Assembly (NCBI RefSeq): GCF_014495845.1
Contig: NZ_CP061080.1
Location: forward strand, 4,082,001-4,146,000
Direction of reading: 5' to 3'
Length of the DNA: 64,000 bases
Source of the DNA: Aquibium microcysteis
Lineage (GTDB): Bacteria > Pseudomonadota > Alphaproteobacteria > Rhizobiales > Rhizobiaceae
The position numbers were made by a program, and so were the translations under genes. Below, piece after piece: positions 45,993 through 55,343 of this stretch. Position 1 is the first letter of the stretch, and every line of letters begins with the position of its first letter. The notes beneath the pieces were generated by a model. The model ran no database searches and was not told where the DNA came from. It worked only from the letters and a program-made list of their open reading frames with translations.

Positions 45993-46113
45993 CGTCATCC
46001 TCGGGCTCGTCCCGAGGATCTGCCGGCATTTCGGAACGATCGCTGGCGCGACACGTCGGAACGGCTCCAGACCTTCTGCTCGCAGCGGATTCCCGGGACA
46101 GGCCCGGGAATGA
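45993..46113. repeat. Inverted intergenic repeat
   Basis: The gap before yggS contains GTCATCCTCGGGCTCGTCCC (start 45993) with CCGAGGAT after it, and at the other end GGATTCCCGGGACAGGCCC ending GGGAATGACG. The two ends are arms of a dispersed palindromic element common in rhizobial genomes. The inner part shows no gene. Confidence 0.75.
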
Positions 46114-46135
46114 CGGCGCCTGGGAGGACGGACGA

Positions 46136-46798
46136 ATGACCGACAGCGTGACAAATCTCGACGCAATCCGCCGACGCATCGCGGCCGCGGAGGCGCAGGC
46201 CGGCCGGCCGGCGGGTGCCGTGACGCTCGTTGCCGTCTCCAAGACCTTCGACGCCGACGCGATCCGCCCCGTGATCGGCGCCGGCCAGCGCGTCTTCGGC
46301 GAGAACCGCGTGCAGGAGGCGCGGGCCAAGTGGCCTGGTCTCAAGGCGGACTGGCCCGACATCGAGCTGCACCTGATCGGGCCGCTGCAATCCAACAAGG
46401 CCATGGAGGCGGTGGCGCTGTTCGACGTGATCGAGACGGTCGACCGCGAGAAGATCGCCGGCGCCATCGCCGCCGAAATGCGGGCGCAGGGGCGAAAGCC
46501 CAAGCTCTACGTCCAGGTCAACACCGGGCTGGAAGAGCAGAAGGCTGGCATCGACCCCCGCGAGGCAGTGGCCTTCGTGGAACGCTGCCGCTCCGTCCAT
46601 GGACTGGCCGTCGAAGGCCTGATGGCGATCCCGCCCGCCGACGAGAACCCGGGCCCGCATTTCGCGCTCTTGGAGAAGCTCGCACGGCAGGCAGGGCTGG
46701 AGAAGCTCTCGATGGGCATGTCCGGCGACTTCGAGACGGCGGTGGCCTTCGGCGCGACCAGCGTCAGGGTCGGCAGCGCGATCTTCGGGGGGCGGTGA
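46136..46798 (+). CDS. yggS: YggS family PLP-binding protein (PLPHP)
   Basis: A 220-residue pyridoxal-phosphate homeostasis protein. PLP lysine K36 lies in [51 protein letters not shown] and [29 protein letters not shown] are the barrel signatures. The start at 46136 follows GGGAGGACGG. It maintains PLP levels and amino-acid balance. The final 16 residues recur in a scrap at 47376-47423. Confidence 0.96.
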   Translation: MTDSVTNLDAIRRRIAAAEAQAGRPAGAVTLVAVSKTFDADAIRPVIGAGQRVFGENRVQEARAKWPGLKADWPDIELHLIGPLQSNKAMEAVALFDVIETVDREKIAGAIAAEMRAQGRKPKLYVQVNTGLEEQKAGIDPREAVAFVERCRSVHGLAVEGLMAIPPADENPGPHFALLEKLARQAGLEKLSMGMSGDFETAVAFGATSVRVGSAIFGGR

Positions 46799-46826
46799 AG
46801 CGAATGGACCAACCCAGAGACCGTTC

Positions 46827-47303
46827 ATGATGATCATGCGACCGCCGCTGGACATCGATATCGAGCCGCTGACGGATCTTTGGCATTCCGGCTGGCTCGA
46901 CGGTCACGAAGCCATCGTTCCTGCGGCGCTGGCGAGGTTGCGCACGCGCCGGAACTTCCGGGACCGGCTGCTCGCGCGGTGGGACTGCCTTCGTCTTGCC
47001 GGGCCGGCCGGAGCGCCGCTGGGATTCCACCTCGTCGTGGCGGACGAACTCAACCAGTTCTACGTTTCGGCAACGGCGCGGGGCACCGGGCTCGCCTCGG
47101 CGATGATGGCGGATGCCGAGAGCGGTTTTCGGGCCGCGGGCATTCGCCGCGCGTGGCTTTCCTGTTCGATCGGCAACGAGCGCGCCGCCCGTTTCTATAC
47201 GAAAATGGGATGGGTCAGGACCGGCGAGGAGACCATCGCCTGTGAAACGTCCGAGGGCGCTTTGCCGCTGGACGTCTGGCGTTACGAGCGCGTTCTCGAC
47301 TGA
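46827..47303 (+). CDS. GNAT family N-acetyltransferase
   Basis: A 158-residue acetyltransferase. The acetyl-CoA loop is VSATARGTGLASAMMADAE (R-G-T-G-L-A) and motif B is AWLSCSIGNERAARFYTKMGW. Its N-terminus is IEPLTDLWHSGWLDGHEAIVP. It begins 28 bp after yggS and sits between intact yggS and a duplicated fragment of its 3' end, so it may have arrived with a local duplication or insertion. Confidence 0.88.
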   Translation: MMIMRPPLDIDIEPLTDLWHSGWLDGHEAIVPAALARLRTRRNFRDRLLARWDCLRLAGPAGAPLGFHLVVADELNQFYVSATARGTGLASAMMADAESGFRAAGIRRAWLSCSIGNERAARFYTKMGWVRTGEETIACETSEGALPLDVWRYERVLD

Positions 47304-47375
47304 TCCCGCGTGCGGCGCGGGCCCGGATCTGGAACTCCGTGCCGGACGAACACCCCGTTGACATGACGCCATCCG

Positions 47376-47423
47376 TTCTGCGCGACCCGGGTGAGGGTCG
47401 GTGGCGCGATCTTCGGCGGACGG
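47376..47423 (+). pseudogene. Duplicated scrap of the yggS 3' end
   Basis: Read in frame, this 48-bp piece gives FCATRVRVGGAIFGGR, matching the yggS C-terminus [16 protein letters not shown]. The DNA is about 83 percent identical by eye (40 of 48). It has no stop at the equivalent place and reads on toward the antitoxin gene. It marks the right edge of the GNAT insert or a recombination scar. Confidence 0.75.
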
Positions 47424-47490
47424 CAGTCGAATTGCGGCAGGGACCTGCAGGGCCTATATACTGGCCAGTCCGCAAGCCAAGAGTACTCTC

Positions 47491-47745
47491 GTGGATTGGC
47501 ACCTGCAGGACGCCAAGAACAATTTCTCGAAGGTGGTCCGCCTGGCGCGCAGCGAGGGGCCACAGACGGTGACGTTGCGTGGCGAACGCGCAGCGGTGGT
47601 CCTTTCAATCGACGAATACGAGCGGCTGATCGCCAAGATCCCTCCGCTGGGCGAGTTTCTCCTTTCGGGACCTGTCTGGGACGACGAACTCGTCGAGGAG
47701 GTCAATCGCCGCAACACGTCCACGGCGCGCGACATCGACGTCTGA
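47491..47745 (+). CDS. Phd/YefM-type antitoxin
   Basis: An 84-residue antitoxin. The N-terminal DNA-binding/dimerisation fold is WHLQDAKNNFSKVVRLARSEGPQTVTLRGERAAVVLSIDEYERL, the Phd/YefM signature. The acidic C-terminal tail (PVWDDELVEEVNRRNTS) should wrap the toxin. The GTG at 47491 is the only in-frame start that gives this N-terminus. The toxin begins three bases after its stop. It probably represses its own promoter. Confidence 0.87.
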   Translation: MDWHLQDAKNNFSKVVRLARSEGPQTVTLRGERAAVVLSIDEYERLIAKIPPLGEFLLSGPVWDDELVEEVNRRNTSTARDIDV

Positions 47746-47748
47746 TCG

Positions 47749-48156
47749 ATGTTTCTCCTGGACACAAATGTCGTGTCGGCAGCCCGCAAGCGGGACCCGT
47801 TCGTGTCGCGATGGATCGCGGGACAGGAGCCGGATTCGCTCTGGTTGAGCGTCGTCTCCCTGGGCGAAATTACCAGGGGCGTTGAAATGAAGCGCCGACA
47901 CGACCCTGCAGCGGCACGACATCTGTCGAACTGGCTGGCGCGAATTCAGCTGGACTACACCAACCGCATCTTCGACAACGACCGCCGGGTTGCAGCCGAA
48001 TGGGGCGTTCTCGACGCGATACGGACGAGAAACACCGCCGACGGCCTCATCGCGGCGACTGCCATCGTCCACGGCTGCGCCGTCGTGACCCGCAACGTCG
48101 CCGATTTCGCGGACCTCGAGCTCGATGTGATCGATCCCTGGATGTCGATCGGCTAG
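47749..48156 (+). CDS. PIN-domain toxin (VapC type)
   Basis: A 135-residue ribonuclease toxin. The four acidic PIN residues are placed as expected: D5 in MFLLDTNVVS, E40 in SLGEITRG, D98 in NTADGLIAATAI and D119 in NVADFADL. It probably cleaves a tRNA or other structured RNA when unrestrained. It is paired with the Phd-type antitoxin and sits beside the yggS duplication scar, a usual kind of location for mobile toxin-antitoxin pairs. Confidence 0.9.
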   Translation: MFLLDTNVVSAARKRDPFVSRWIAGQEPDSLWLSVVSLGEITRGVEMKRRHDPAAARHLSNWLARIQLDYTNRIFDNDRRVAAEWGVLDAIRTRNTADGLIAATAIVHGCAVVTRNVADFADLELDVIDPWMSIG

Positions 48157-48244
48157 CCGGGCTCGCCGATCGCGACCGCGCTCCGCGCACGCCACCCGCC
48201 ATCACCGTCGGCACGCGAGCCCATCGTCGTGCTCGCAAACGCCC

Positions 48245-48517
48245 TCAATGCACCACGAACTCCCCCTTGACGTTGCGCCACTCGTTCGGTGCGACCAGGC
48301 GCCTGTGGGTGTAGCTGATCGAGTGCAGCGGGCCTTCCAGTTTCTGGCGCCAGAACTCGATGAAGCCGATCAGCGCCGGGAACTTCGGCGCGAGGTCGTA
48401 GTCCTGCCAGATGTAGGTCTGCAGCAGGTGCGGGTGATCGGGCATGTGGTAGAGGATCTGGGCCGTCGTCAGGCCGTAGCCCGACAGCATCAGTTCCATT
48501 TCAGAAGCGTTGCGCAT
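48245..48517 (-). CDS. usg: Usg family protein
   Basis: A 90-residue protein matching the small Usg family of alphaproteobacteria. The whole length is conserved-looking: MELMLSGYGLTTAQILYHMP, then LLQTYIWQDYDLAPKFPALI and SISYTHRRLVAPNEWRNVKG. GGAAGGATCGCC precedes the ATG at 48517. The function is unknown. It is divergent from acs. Confidence 0.9.
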   Translation of the reverse strand: MRNASEMELMLSGYGLTTAQILYHMPDHPHLLQTYIWQDYDLAPKFPALIGFIEFWRQKLEGPLHSISYTHRRLVAPNEWRNVKGEFVVH

Positions 48518-48832
48518 GGCGATCCTTCCGTCGTTGACCTCTGCTCGATGCGTGAAATTGTGCGCCGCAATGCTTAATCGTCTATTGAAATTTCCGTGAT
48601 CAGGGAATAGATAGCCCTGTAGATTCAATCTGTTAGCAGCACATGATTCCGGCTGCTGACACGGCGCGGCCCCCGCCCGGCTGGCGCGTGCATCCTTAAC
48701 GGCACCCAATCCAAGGTCTAATGTTGTGGTGCGGGGCGAATTGTTAATAATGCCCGCGAAACGCCGCGCTTCGAGGCGGCACCGGCCACCCCGCGGGTTC
48801 GGCCGGACGGGTGCAGCCGGGAGGGAGAACGC
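48518..48832. other. Divergent promoter region of usg and acs
   Basis: About 315 bp, noticeably richer in A and T than its surroundings between 48560 and 48640, as expected for promoters of both divergent genes. No clear operator palindrome or gene was recognised. Confidence 0.5.
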
Positions 48833-50788
<1,956 letters not shown>

Positions 50789-50879
50789 GGGCGTCCGCGG
50801 AATCGCGCGTGGGACAAGCGACTTAGGCCAGGCGGAACCAGGTCAACGATCCTGCGGATTGTAGCGCCTTCACTCTACG

Positions 50880-51037
50880 GCGCCCCCTCTGGCCTTCCGG
50901 CCATCTCCCCCACGAGGGGGGAGATCAATCGCTCAGCCGCCTTTGCCAATCGCAAGCAGCGAGAGACGAGCGCGCACGCCGAAGCTGCCGATCTCCCCCC
51001 TCGTGGGGGAGATGGCCGGCAGGCCGGAGGGGGGCGC
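50880..51037. repeat. Large inverted repeat, rhizobial dispersed element
   Basis: Arm 50880-50926 (starting GCGCCCCCTCTGGCC) and arm 50990-51037 (ending GGAGGGGGGCGC) are complementary over about 47 bp with one extra base. Both contain CTCCCCCACGAGGGGGGAGAT or its complement. The 63-bp centre has no gene. It fills most of the 306-bp gap between acs and the excalibur-domain gene. Confidence 0.85.
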
Positions 51038-51094
51038 GACCGAGCGCGAGGGCATTGCGACCGAGGCGACGGGCGATCGCTTGCCAGCGACTGC

Positions 51095-51400
51095 TCAGCA
51101 GTCGATCTCTGCGCGGATCGCGTCGACCTGTTCCTTCGTCCGGCAGACGTTCTCGCAGGGAATGCCGTCACCGTCCCCGTCCGCGCGACGATAGCCGCCG
51201 CACCGGAGCCGCACCGCCTCCTCGCAGGTGGACACCTGCTTGCAGCTGCGCGCGGCGGCGGGTGTGGAGAGCGGCGGCAGGTCACCAAGGTCTCCGTTTG
51301 CGGCGGGAAGCGCGAGAGCGAAAGGCGTGGAGAGCGCGACGGACAGCGTGGCGGCAGCAAGGACGTGCAGGCTGCGAACAAGTGAAGATTGCATGAACAT
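51095..51400 (-). CDS. Excalibur calcium-binding domain protein
   Basis: A 101-residue exported protein. A signal peptide (SLVRSLHVLAAATLSVALSTPFALA) is followed by the excalibur domain ARSCKQVSTCEEAVRLRCGG and DGDGDGIPCENVC, a Ca-binding DxDxDG loop with paired cysteines. It is small enough to be mostly this domain. It is likely extracytoplasmic. The start at 51400 is chosen, with 51394 possible. Confidence 0.85.
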   Translation of the reverse strand: MFMQSSLVRSLHVLAAATLSVALSTPFALALPAANGDLGDLPPLSTPAAARSCKQVSTCEEAVRLRCGGYRRADGDGDGIPCENVCRTKEQVDAIRAEIDC

Positions 51401-51528
51401 CTTCTAATTCTACCATCGCGGACTCCTCTCGGAAACCCGGCGACGAAAGACCGGACCGCCCCTTGCCATCGCCGCATTCGCACCCCACACTCTCCTCCGT
51501 GTCCAACCAACTGAAAGGAGGTGATCCG

Positions 51529-51597
51529 ATGTCGAGTGGTTTCGTTTTCCAGAGCGTGGCTCCGGCGGATTGCCTTTTCGGGAAGCAGCCTTCCTGA
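51529..51597 (+). CDS. 22-residue micro-ORF with exceptional Shine-Dalgarno
   Basis: ATG at 51529 and TGA at 51595-51597. The ribosome site AAAGGAGGTGATCC (51514-51527) is a 14-base match to the complement of the 16S rRNA 3' end, the strongest in the window. The peptide starts MSSGFVFQSVA and ends FGKQPS. A terminator follows 69 bp after the stop and a transporter gene 207 bp after. It could be a leader peptide or a small independent protein. Protein function is unknown. Confidence 0.6.
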   Translation: MSSGFVFQSVAPADCLFGKQPS

Positions 51598-51665
51598 CGA
51601 GCGTATGATGCGCGGCCGGTGACGACACGTCATCGCCACGAGCCGCGCCACGGACGGAAACACGG

Positions 51666-51692
51666 GGGCCGCCTTCAACGGGCGGCCCTTTT
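51666..51692 (+). terminator. Intrinsic terminator or attenuator after micro-ORF
   Basis: GGGCCGCC (51666-51673) pairs with GGCGGCCC (51681-51688) around a seven-base loop, followed by TTTTCC. It ends the micro-ORF message, or attenuates read-through into the substrate-binding protein gene 113 bp further on. Confidence 0.75.
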
Positions 51693-51804
51693 CCTTGGGT
51701 GGCGGAGCTGAATGCGCCCCCGTCTTGCAAGCCCCGCCGCGCCCGCTACAGTCGGCTTCGAAGCGGCCGGTCCGGTCGCGCCCGATCCCGACAGGAGACG
51801 CAAG

Positions 51805-52602
51805 ATGCCTGGCTTCAAGACCTTCCTCTGCGCCGCGTTCGCCACCGTCGCGGCTGCCGTCGCCGCACAGGCTGAGACCCTGCCCGACCTCGGCGGACGC
51901 GAGGTCGTCATCGTCACCGAGAACGCCTATCCGCCGCTGCAGTTCGTCGATCCCAAGACCGGCGAGCAGATCGGCTGGGAATACGACGCCATGAACGAAC
52001 TGGGTTCGCGGCTGAACTTCACGCCGGTCTACCGCAACACCTCCTGGGACGCGATGATCCAGGCCGTTTCCGACGGCCAGTACGACCTCGGCATGACCGG
52101 CATCACCATCCGCGATGACCGCAAGGAGAAGGTCGATTTCTCCGACGCCTACATGCGCTCGGAGATGTTCATGCTGGTGCGCGGCGACGAGACCCGCTTC
52201 GCCGATGCCAAGGAGTTCGCCGCCCTGGAGAGCGGTCTGGTCGGCGCGCAGCCGGGCACCACGCCCTTCTACGTCGCCGTCTACGACGTGCTCGACGGCA
52301 ACGAGGCCAACCCGCGCATCAAGCTGTTCGAGACCTTCGGCGCCACCGTCCAGGCCCTGCGCGCGGGCGACGTCGACGTGGTGCTGACCGACGGCACCGC
52401 CGGCATGGGCTATGTCGAGGCGTCCGGCGGCGCGCTGAAGCTGGTCGGCCAGGCGCTCGGAACCGAGGATTTCGGCTTCATCTTCCCGAAGGGCTCCGAC
52501 CTCGTCGCACCGATCAACGCCGGCATTGCGGCGCTGAAGGCGGACGGCACGCTCGACACGCTGAACAAGAAGTGGTTCCTCGACTACAAGATGGGTCAGT
52601 GA
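51805..52602 (+). CDS. Amino-acid ABC transporter substrate-binding protein (family 3)
   Basis: A 265-residue periplasmic binding protein. It has a signal peptide (MPGFKTFLCAAFATVAAAVAAQA) and a mature start ETLPDLGGREVVIVTENAYPPLQFV. WEYDAMNELGSRL, YDLGMTGITIRDDRKEKVDFSDAYM and LRAGDVDVVLTDG are the SBP_bac_3 blocks for polar amino acids or opines. ACAGGAGACGCAAG precedes the ATG at 51805. The permease follows 52 bp later; no ATPase gene is adjacent. Confidence 0.93.
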   Translation: MPGFKTFLCAAFATVAAAVAAQAETLPDLGGREVVIVTENAYPPLQFVDPKTGEQIGWEYDAMNELGSRLNFTPVYRNTSWDAMIQAVSDGQYDLGMTGITIRDDRKEKVDFSDAYMRSEMFMLVRGDETRFADAKEFAALESGLVGAQPGTTPFYVAVYDVLDGNEANPRIKLFETFGATVQALRAGDVDVVLTDGTAGMGYVEASGGALKLVGQALGTEDFGFIFPKGSDLVAPINAGIAALKADGTLDTLNKKWFLDYKMGQ

Positions 52603-52654
52603 AGCGGCACGCCGGACCCGCGCCGTCGAAGGCAGCGGCCTGGGGGCGCCCGGC

Positions 52655-53470
52655 ATGAGCGCCGCGCCGACCCGCGACACCGGCGCCGATTTCCCGTGGT
52701 GGCTGGTCGCCGCAGGGATCATCGCAGCGGCCGCCGCCGCGGCCATCGCCGCGAACGATCTCCACGCTCAGGTCTTCTCGGTGGTCGCCAGGGGCATCGG
52801 CATCACCGTCTTCGTCACCGTCGTCGCCTTCGCGCTCGCCTCGCTGCTCGGGCTAGGCCTTGCGCTGATGGCGCTGTCGGCCTCGAGGGTGCTGCGGCAG
52901 GTGGCGCGGTTCTACGTCGAGATCATCCGCGGCGTACCGATCCTGGTGCTGCTGTTCTGGATCGCCTTCGCCGGCGCGCCGGCCCTGGTGGCGGCCTGGA
53001 ACGTCGTCGCCGCGCCGCTGCACGCCGCCGGCCTCGGCGAGCCGCTGATGGTGCGCGACCTGTCGCTGCTCTGGCGGGCGATCATCGCGCTGACGATCGC
53101 CTATTCCGCCTTCCTCGCGGAGATCTTCCGCGCCGGCCTGCAGTCGGTCGACATCGGCCAGATCGAGGCGGCCAAGGCGCTGGGCCTCGGCCGCTACCGG
53201 CGCTTCCGCCACGTGGTCGGCCCGCAGGCCTTCCGCACCATCCTGCCGCCCTACGGCAACGACTTCGTCGCCATGGTGAAGGACTCCTCGCTCGTCTCCG
53301 TGCTCGGCGTCGCCGACATCACCCAGATGGGCAAGATCTACGCCTCCGGTTCCTTCCGCTTCTTCGAGACCTATTCCATCGTCGCCTACGTCTATCTGAT
53401 CCTCACCGTCGGCCTGTCGCTGGCGCTGCGGGCTCTGGAGCGGCGGCTGCGGCGGAACACGCAGGCCTGA
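52655..53470 (+). CDS. Amino-acid ABC transporter permease
   Basis: A 271-residue inner-membrane permease with five to six helices. It has the HisMQ-type entry (ITVFVTVVAFALASLLGLGLALM), IIRGVPILVLLFWIAF and the ATPase-docking EAA loop EAAKALGLGRYRRFRHVVGPQA. A longer insert (PLHAAGLGEPLMVRDLSLLW) is between helices. The cognate ATP-binding subunit is absent from the window and must be shared or encoded elsewhere. Confidence 0.92.
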   Translation: MSAAPTRDTGADFPWWLVAAGIIAAAAAAAIAANDLHAQVFSVVARGIGITVFVTVVAFALASLLGLGLALMALSASRVLRQVARFYVEIIRGVPILVLLFWIAFAGAPALVAAWNVVAAPLHAAGLGEPLMVRDLSLLWRAIIALTIAYSAFLAEIFRAGLQSVDIGQIEAAKALGLGRYRRFRHVVGPQAFRTILPPYGNDFVAMVKDSSLVSVLGVADITQMGKIYASGSFRFFETYSIVAYVYLILTVGLSLALRALERRLRRNTQA

Positions 53471-53480
53471 CGGAGACGAG

Positions 53481-54107
53481 ATGCCCCACCCGACCGCCCT
53501 CGACCGCGTCTATGCCGCGACCACGCCGGACGAACTCGCCGACGCCTATGCAGCCTGGGCGGCGGACTACGACCGCGACACCGCCGCGAGCGGCTACTGC
53601 CTTCCCTTCCTGATCCCGGCCTGGCTGGCGCGGCACCTGCCGGCGGGCGCGGGCCCGGTGCTCGACGCCGGCTGCGGCACCGGGCTGACCGGCCCCTGCC
53701 TGCGGGCGCTCGGCTACGACACGGTCGAAGGCCTCGACATGTCGCCGGACATGCTGGCCGTCGCGCGGGGCCGCGGCGCCTATGGCGTGCTGAAAAAGGG
53801 CATGCTCGGCGAGACGCTGCCCTGGCCCGACGACCACTTCGCCGCCTTCGTGTCGGCCGGTGTCTTCACCGCGGGGCATGCGCCCGCGGCCGGCCTGCGC
53901 GAACTCGTACGCATCACCCGGCCGGGCGGCTTCGCCGTGTTCACGGTGCGCGACGTGCTGCTCGGCAAGGCCGGCTTCCGGGCCGTCTTCGACGAACTGG
54001 CCGCGGCCGGACGCTGGCGCCCGGTGGAGGAGAGCCCGCCCTTCCGCGCCTTCGCCATCGCCGAGCCCGAGGTGCTGGTGCAGAGCTTCGTCTTCGAGGT
54101 GCTGTAG
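53481..54107 (+). CDS. Class I SAM-dependent methyltransferase
   Basis: A 208-residue methyltransferase. Motif I is VLDAGCGTGLTGP (about residues 60-72), then GLDMSPDMLAVARGRG, a post-I acidic segment. The N-terminus (TPDELADAYAAWAADYDRD) belongs to the common alphaproteobacterial WBSCR27-like subgroup. The substrate is unknown. It starts 10 bp after the permease stop, close enough to be in its operon. Confidence 0.87.
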   Translation: MPHPTALDRVYAATTPDELADAYAAWAADYDRDTAASGYCLPFLIPAWLARHLPAGAGPVLDAGCGTGLTGPCLRALGYDTVEGLDMSPDMLAVARGRGAYGVLKKGMLGETLPWPDDHFAAFVSAGVFTAGHAPAAGLRELVRITRPGGFAVFTVRDVLLGKAGFRAVFDELAAAGRWRPVEESPPFRAFAIAEPEVLVQSFVFEVL

Positions 54108-54213
54108 CCGGCGACCCGCGAGAGCGGGGGAGGACGCGGCGGCAGCGGGGCGGGGGATTTCCCCGGCGCCGCCGACGTGCTTGATGAACCTGAAACGACA
54201 CGCGGGAACAACC

Positions 54214-54507
54214 ATGATCACCTTGACCGCCATCATCCGCTGCAAGCCGGGATCGCAGGACAGCGTACGCGCGGCGCTCGCCGCCGTCGGCGATTTCGCA
54301 CGGGAGAACGAGCCCGGCACGATCTCCTTCTTCGTCACCGAGGGCGAGGCGGGCGGCGTCTTCGTCACCCACGAGCGCTTTCTCGATCGCGCCGCGATGG
54401 AGACCCACAATGCCGGTGCCGGCTCGAAGGGCTTCTTCGCCGCCACCGAAGGCCTGATCGACGGCGTGGAGGTGGTGATCGGCCGCGAGATCGTCCCGGC
54501 GGGGTGA
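54214..54507 (+). CDS. ABM-domain monooxygenase family protein
   Basis: A 97-residue dimeric alpha-beta barrel protein of the antibiotic-biosynthesis-monooxygenase type. TLTAIIRCKPGSQDSVRAALAAV, PGTISFFVTEG and FVTHERFLDRAAMETHNAG are typical. The family includes quinol monooxygenases and heme-degrading relatives, and many have no known role. The start at 54214 is chosen over an in-frame ATG at 54184. Confidence 0.82.
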   Translation: MITLTAIIRCKPGSQDSVRAALAAVGDFARENEPGTISFFVTEGEAGGVFVTHERFLDRAAMETHNAGAGSKGFFAATEGLIDGVEVVIGREIVPAG

Positions 54508-54540
54508 GCGGACGGGAACCCGCCACGTTGTGCGGCGTTC

Positions 54541-55110
54541 ATGGCCATCACTGCGGGGACTCACGTGGAACAGCTGCTGGAGGACATCGGCCATCACACC
54601 CATATCCCGTTTCCGGTGATCGCCGGGCGGCTGGCGCTGGCGACCCTGCTCGGCGCCATCGTCGGTCTTGAACGGGAATGGCGCCAGCGTCCGGCCGGCC
54701 TGCGCACCCACATCCTCGTCTGCCTCGCGGCAGCCCTGGTCGCGATCCTCACGATCGAGATCGCCCATGTCTCCTATTTCGATGCGGACCGGATGCGCCT
54801 CGATCCGCTCCGTGCCATCGAGGCGGTCACATCGGGCATCGCCTTTCTCGCGGCGGGGCTGATCGTCTTCGCACGCGGCGAGGTGCAGGGCCTGACGACC
54901 GGCGCCGGCATGTGGCTGGCGGGCGCGATCGGGCTGTGCTGCGGGCTCGGCTTCTGGGGCATCGCCGTCTTCACCACGGTTCTGGCCGTCCTCGTGCTGT
55001 CGCTGCTGCGCACCGTCGAACGCCGGCTGTCGCTGAAGGCGGAGCGGGAGCGCGACGCGCGGGCGCACGCGGCGCAGTCCGGCGCGGCGGATGGTCCGGC
55101 CGGCCCCTGA
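54541..55110 (+). CDS. MgtC/SapB family membrane protein
   Basis: A 189-residue protein with four to five helices. The family signature is LALATLLGAIVGLEREWRQRPAGLRTHILVCLAAALVAILTIEI, then IEAVTSGIAFLAAGLIVF. A C-terminal soluble tail is rich in Arg and Ala. MgtC proteins modulate ATP synthase, magnesium or phosphate homeostasis and help intracellular survival in some bacteria. It stands alone. Confidence 0.9.
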   Translation: MAITAGTHVEQLLEDIGHHTHIPFPVIAGRLALATLLGAIVGLEREWRQRPAGLRTHILVCLAAALVAILTIEIAHVSYFDADRMRLDPLRAIEAVTSGIAFLAAGLIVFARGEVQGLTTGAGMWLAGAIGLCCGLGFWGIAVFTTVLAVLVLSLLRTVERRLSLKAERERDARAHAAQSGAADGPAGP

Positions 55111-55163
55111 GCCGGCGATCTGGCCGATTGCCGGGCCGGCGAAAGCTTGGTAATGACCCGGTC

Positions 55164-55286
55164 ATGGAAGCACTCTTCGGCGACCCGGCCTACAAGCGGT
55201 TCGTCCTGCAGGACCGCAAGCGCCTGCCGGCGCGCTTCTTCGCGCGCATGACCGGCACGCCCAACGCGCGCCTCGCCTGCGCCTGA
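55164..55286 (+). CDS. Small basic protein, 40 residues
   Basis: ATG at 55164, stop at 55284-55286. The product starts MEALFGDPAYKRFVLQDRKR and continues LPARFFARMTGTPNARLAC, strongly basic and possibly nucleic-acid binding. It lies 57 bp before leuC in the same direction. It has no recognised family. Codon use is like its neighbours, so it may be a genuine small gene or a leader in the leuC transcript. Confidence 0.5.
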   Translation: MEALFGDPAYKRFVLQDRKRLPARFFARMTGTPNARLACA

Positions 55287-55343
55287 CGTCTCCGGGCCCC
55301 TGCCCTTCGCTTCTTCCAGACGCATTCCACGAAAGCGACCATC

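Noticed and set aside
51514..51597. Fragment of a 16S rRNA gene
   Set aside because: AAAGGAGGTGATCC is the complement of the 16S 3' end, but the flanking sequence has no rRNA similarity and an ATG-start frame follows at ideal distance.
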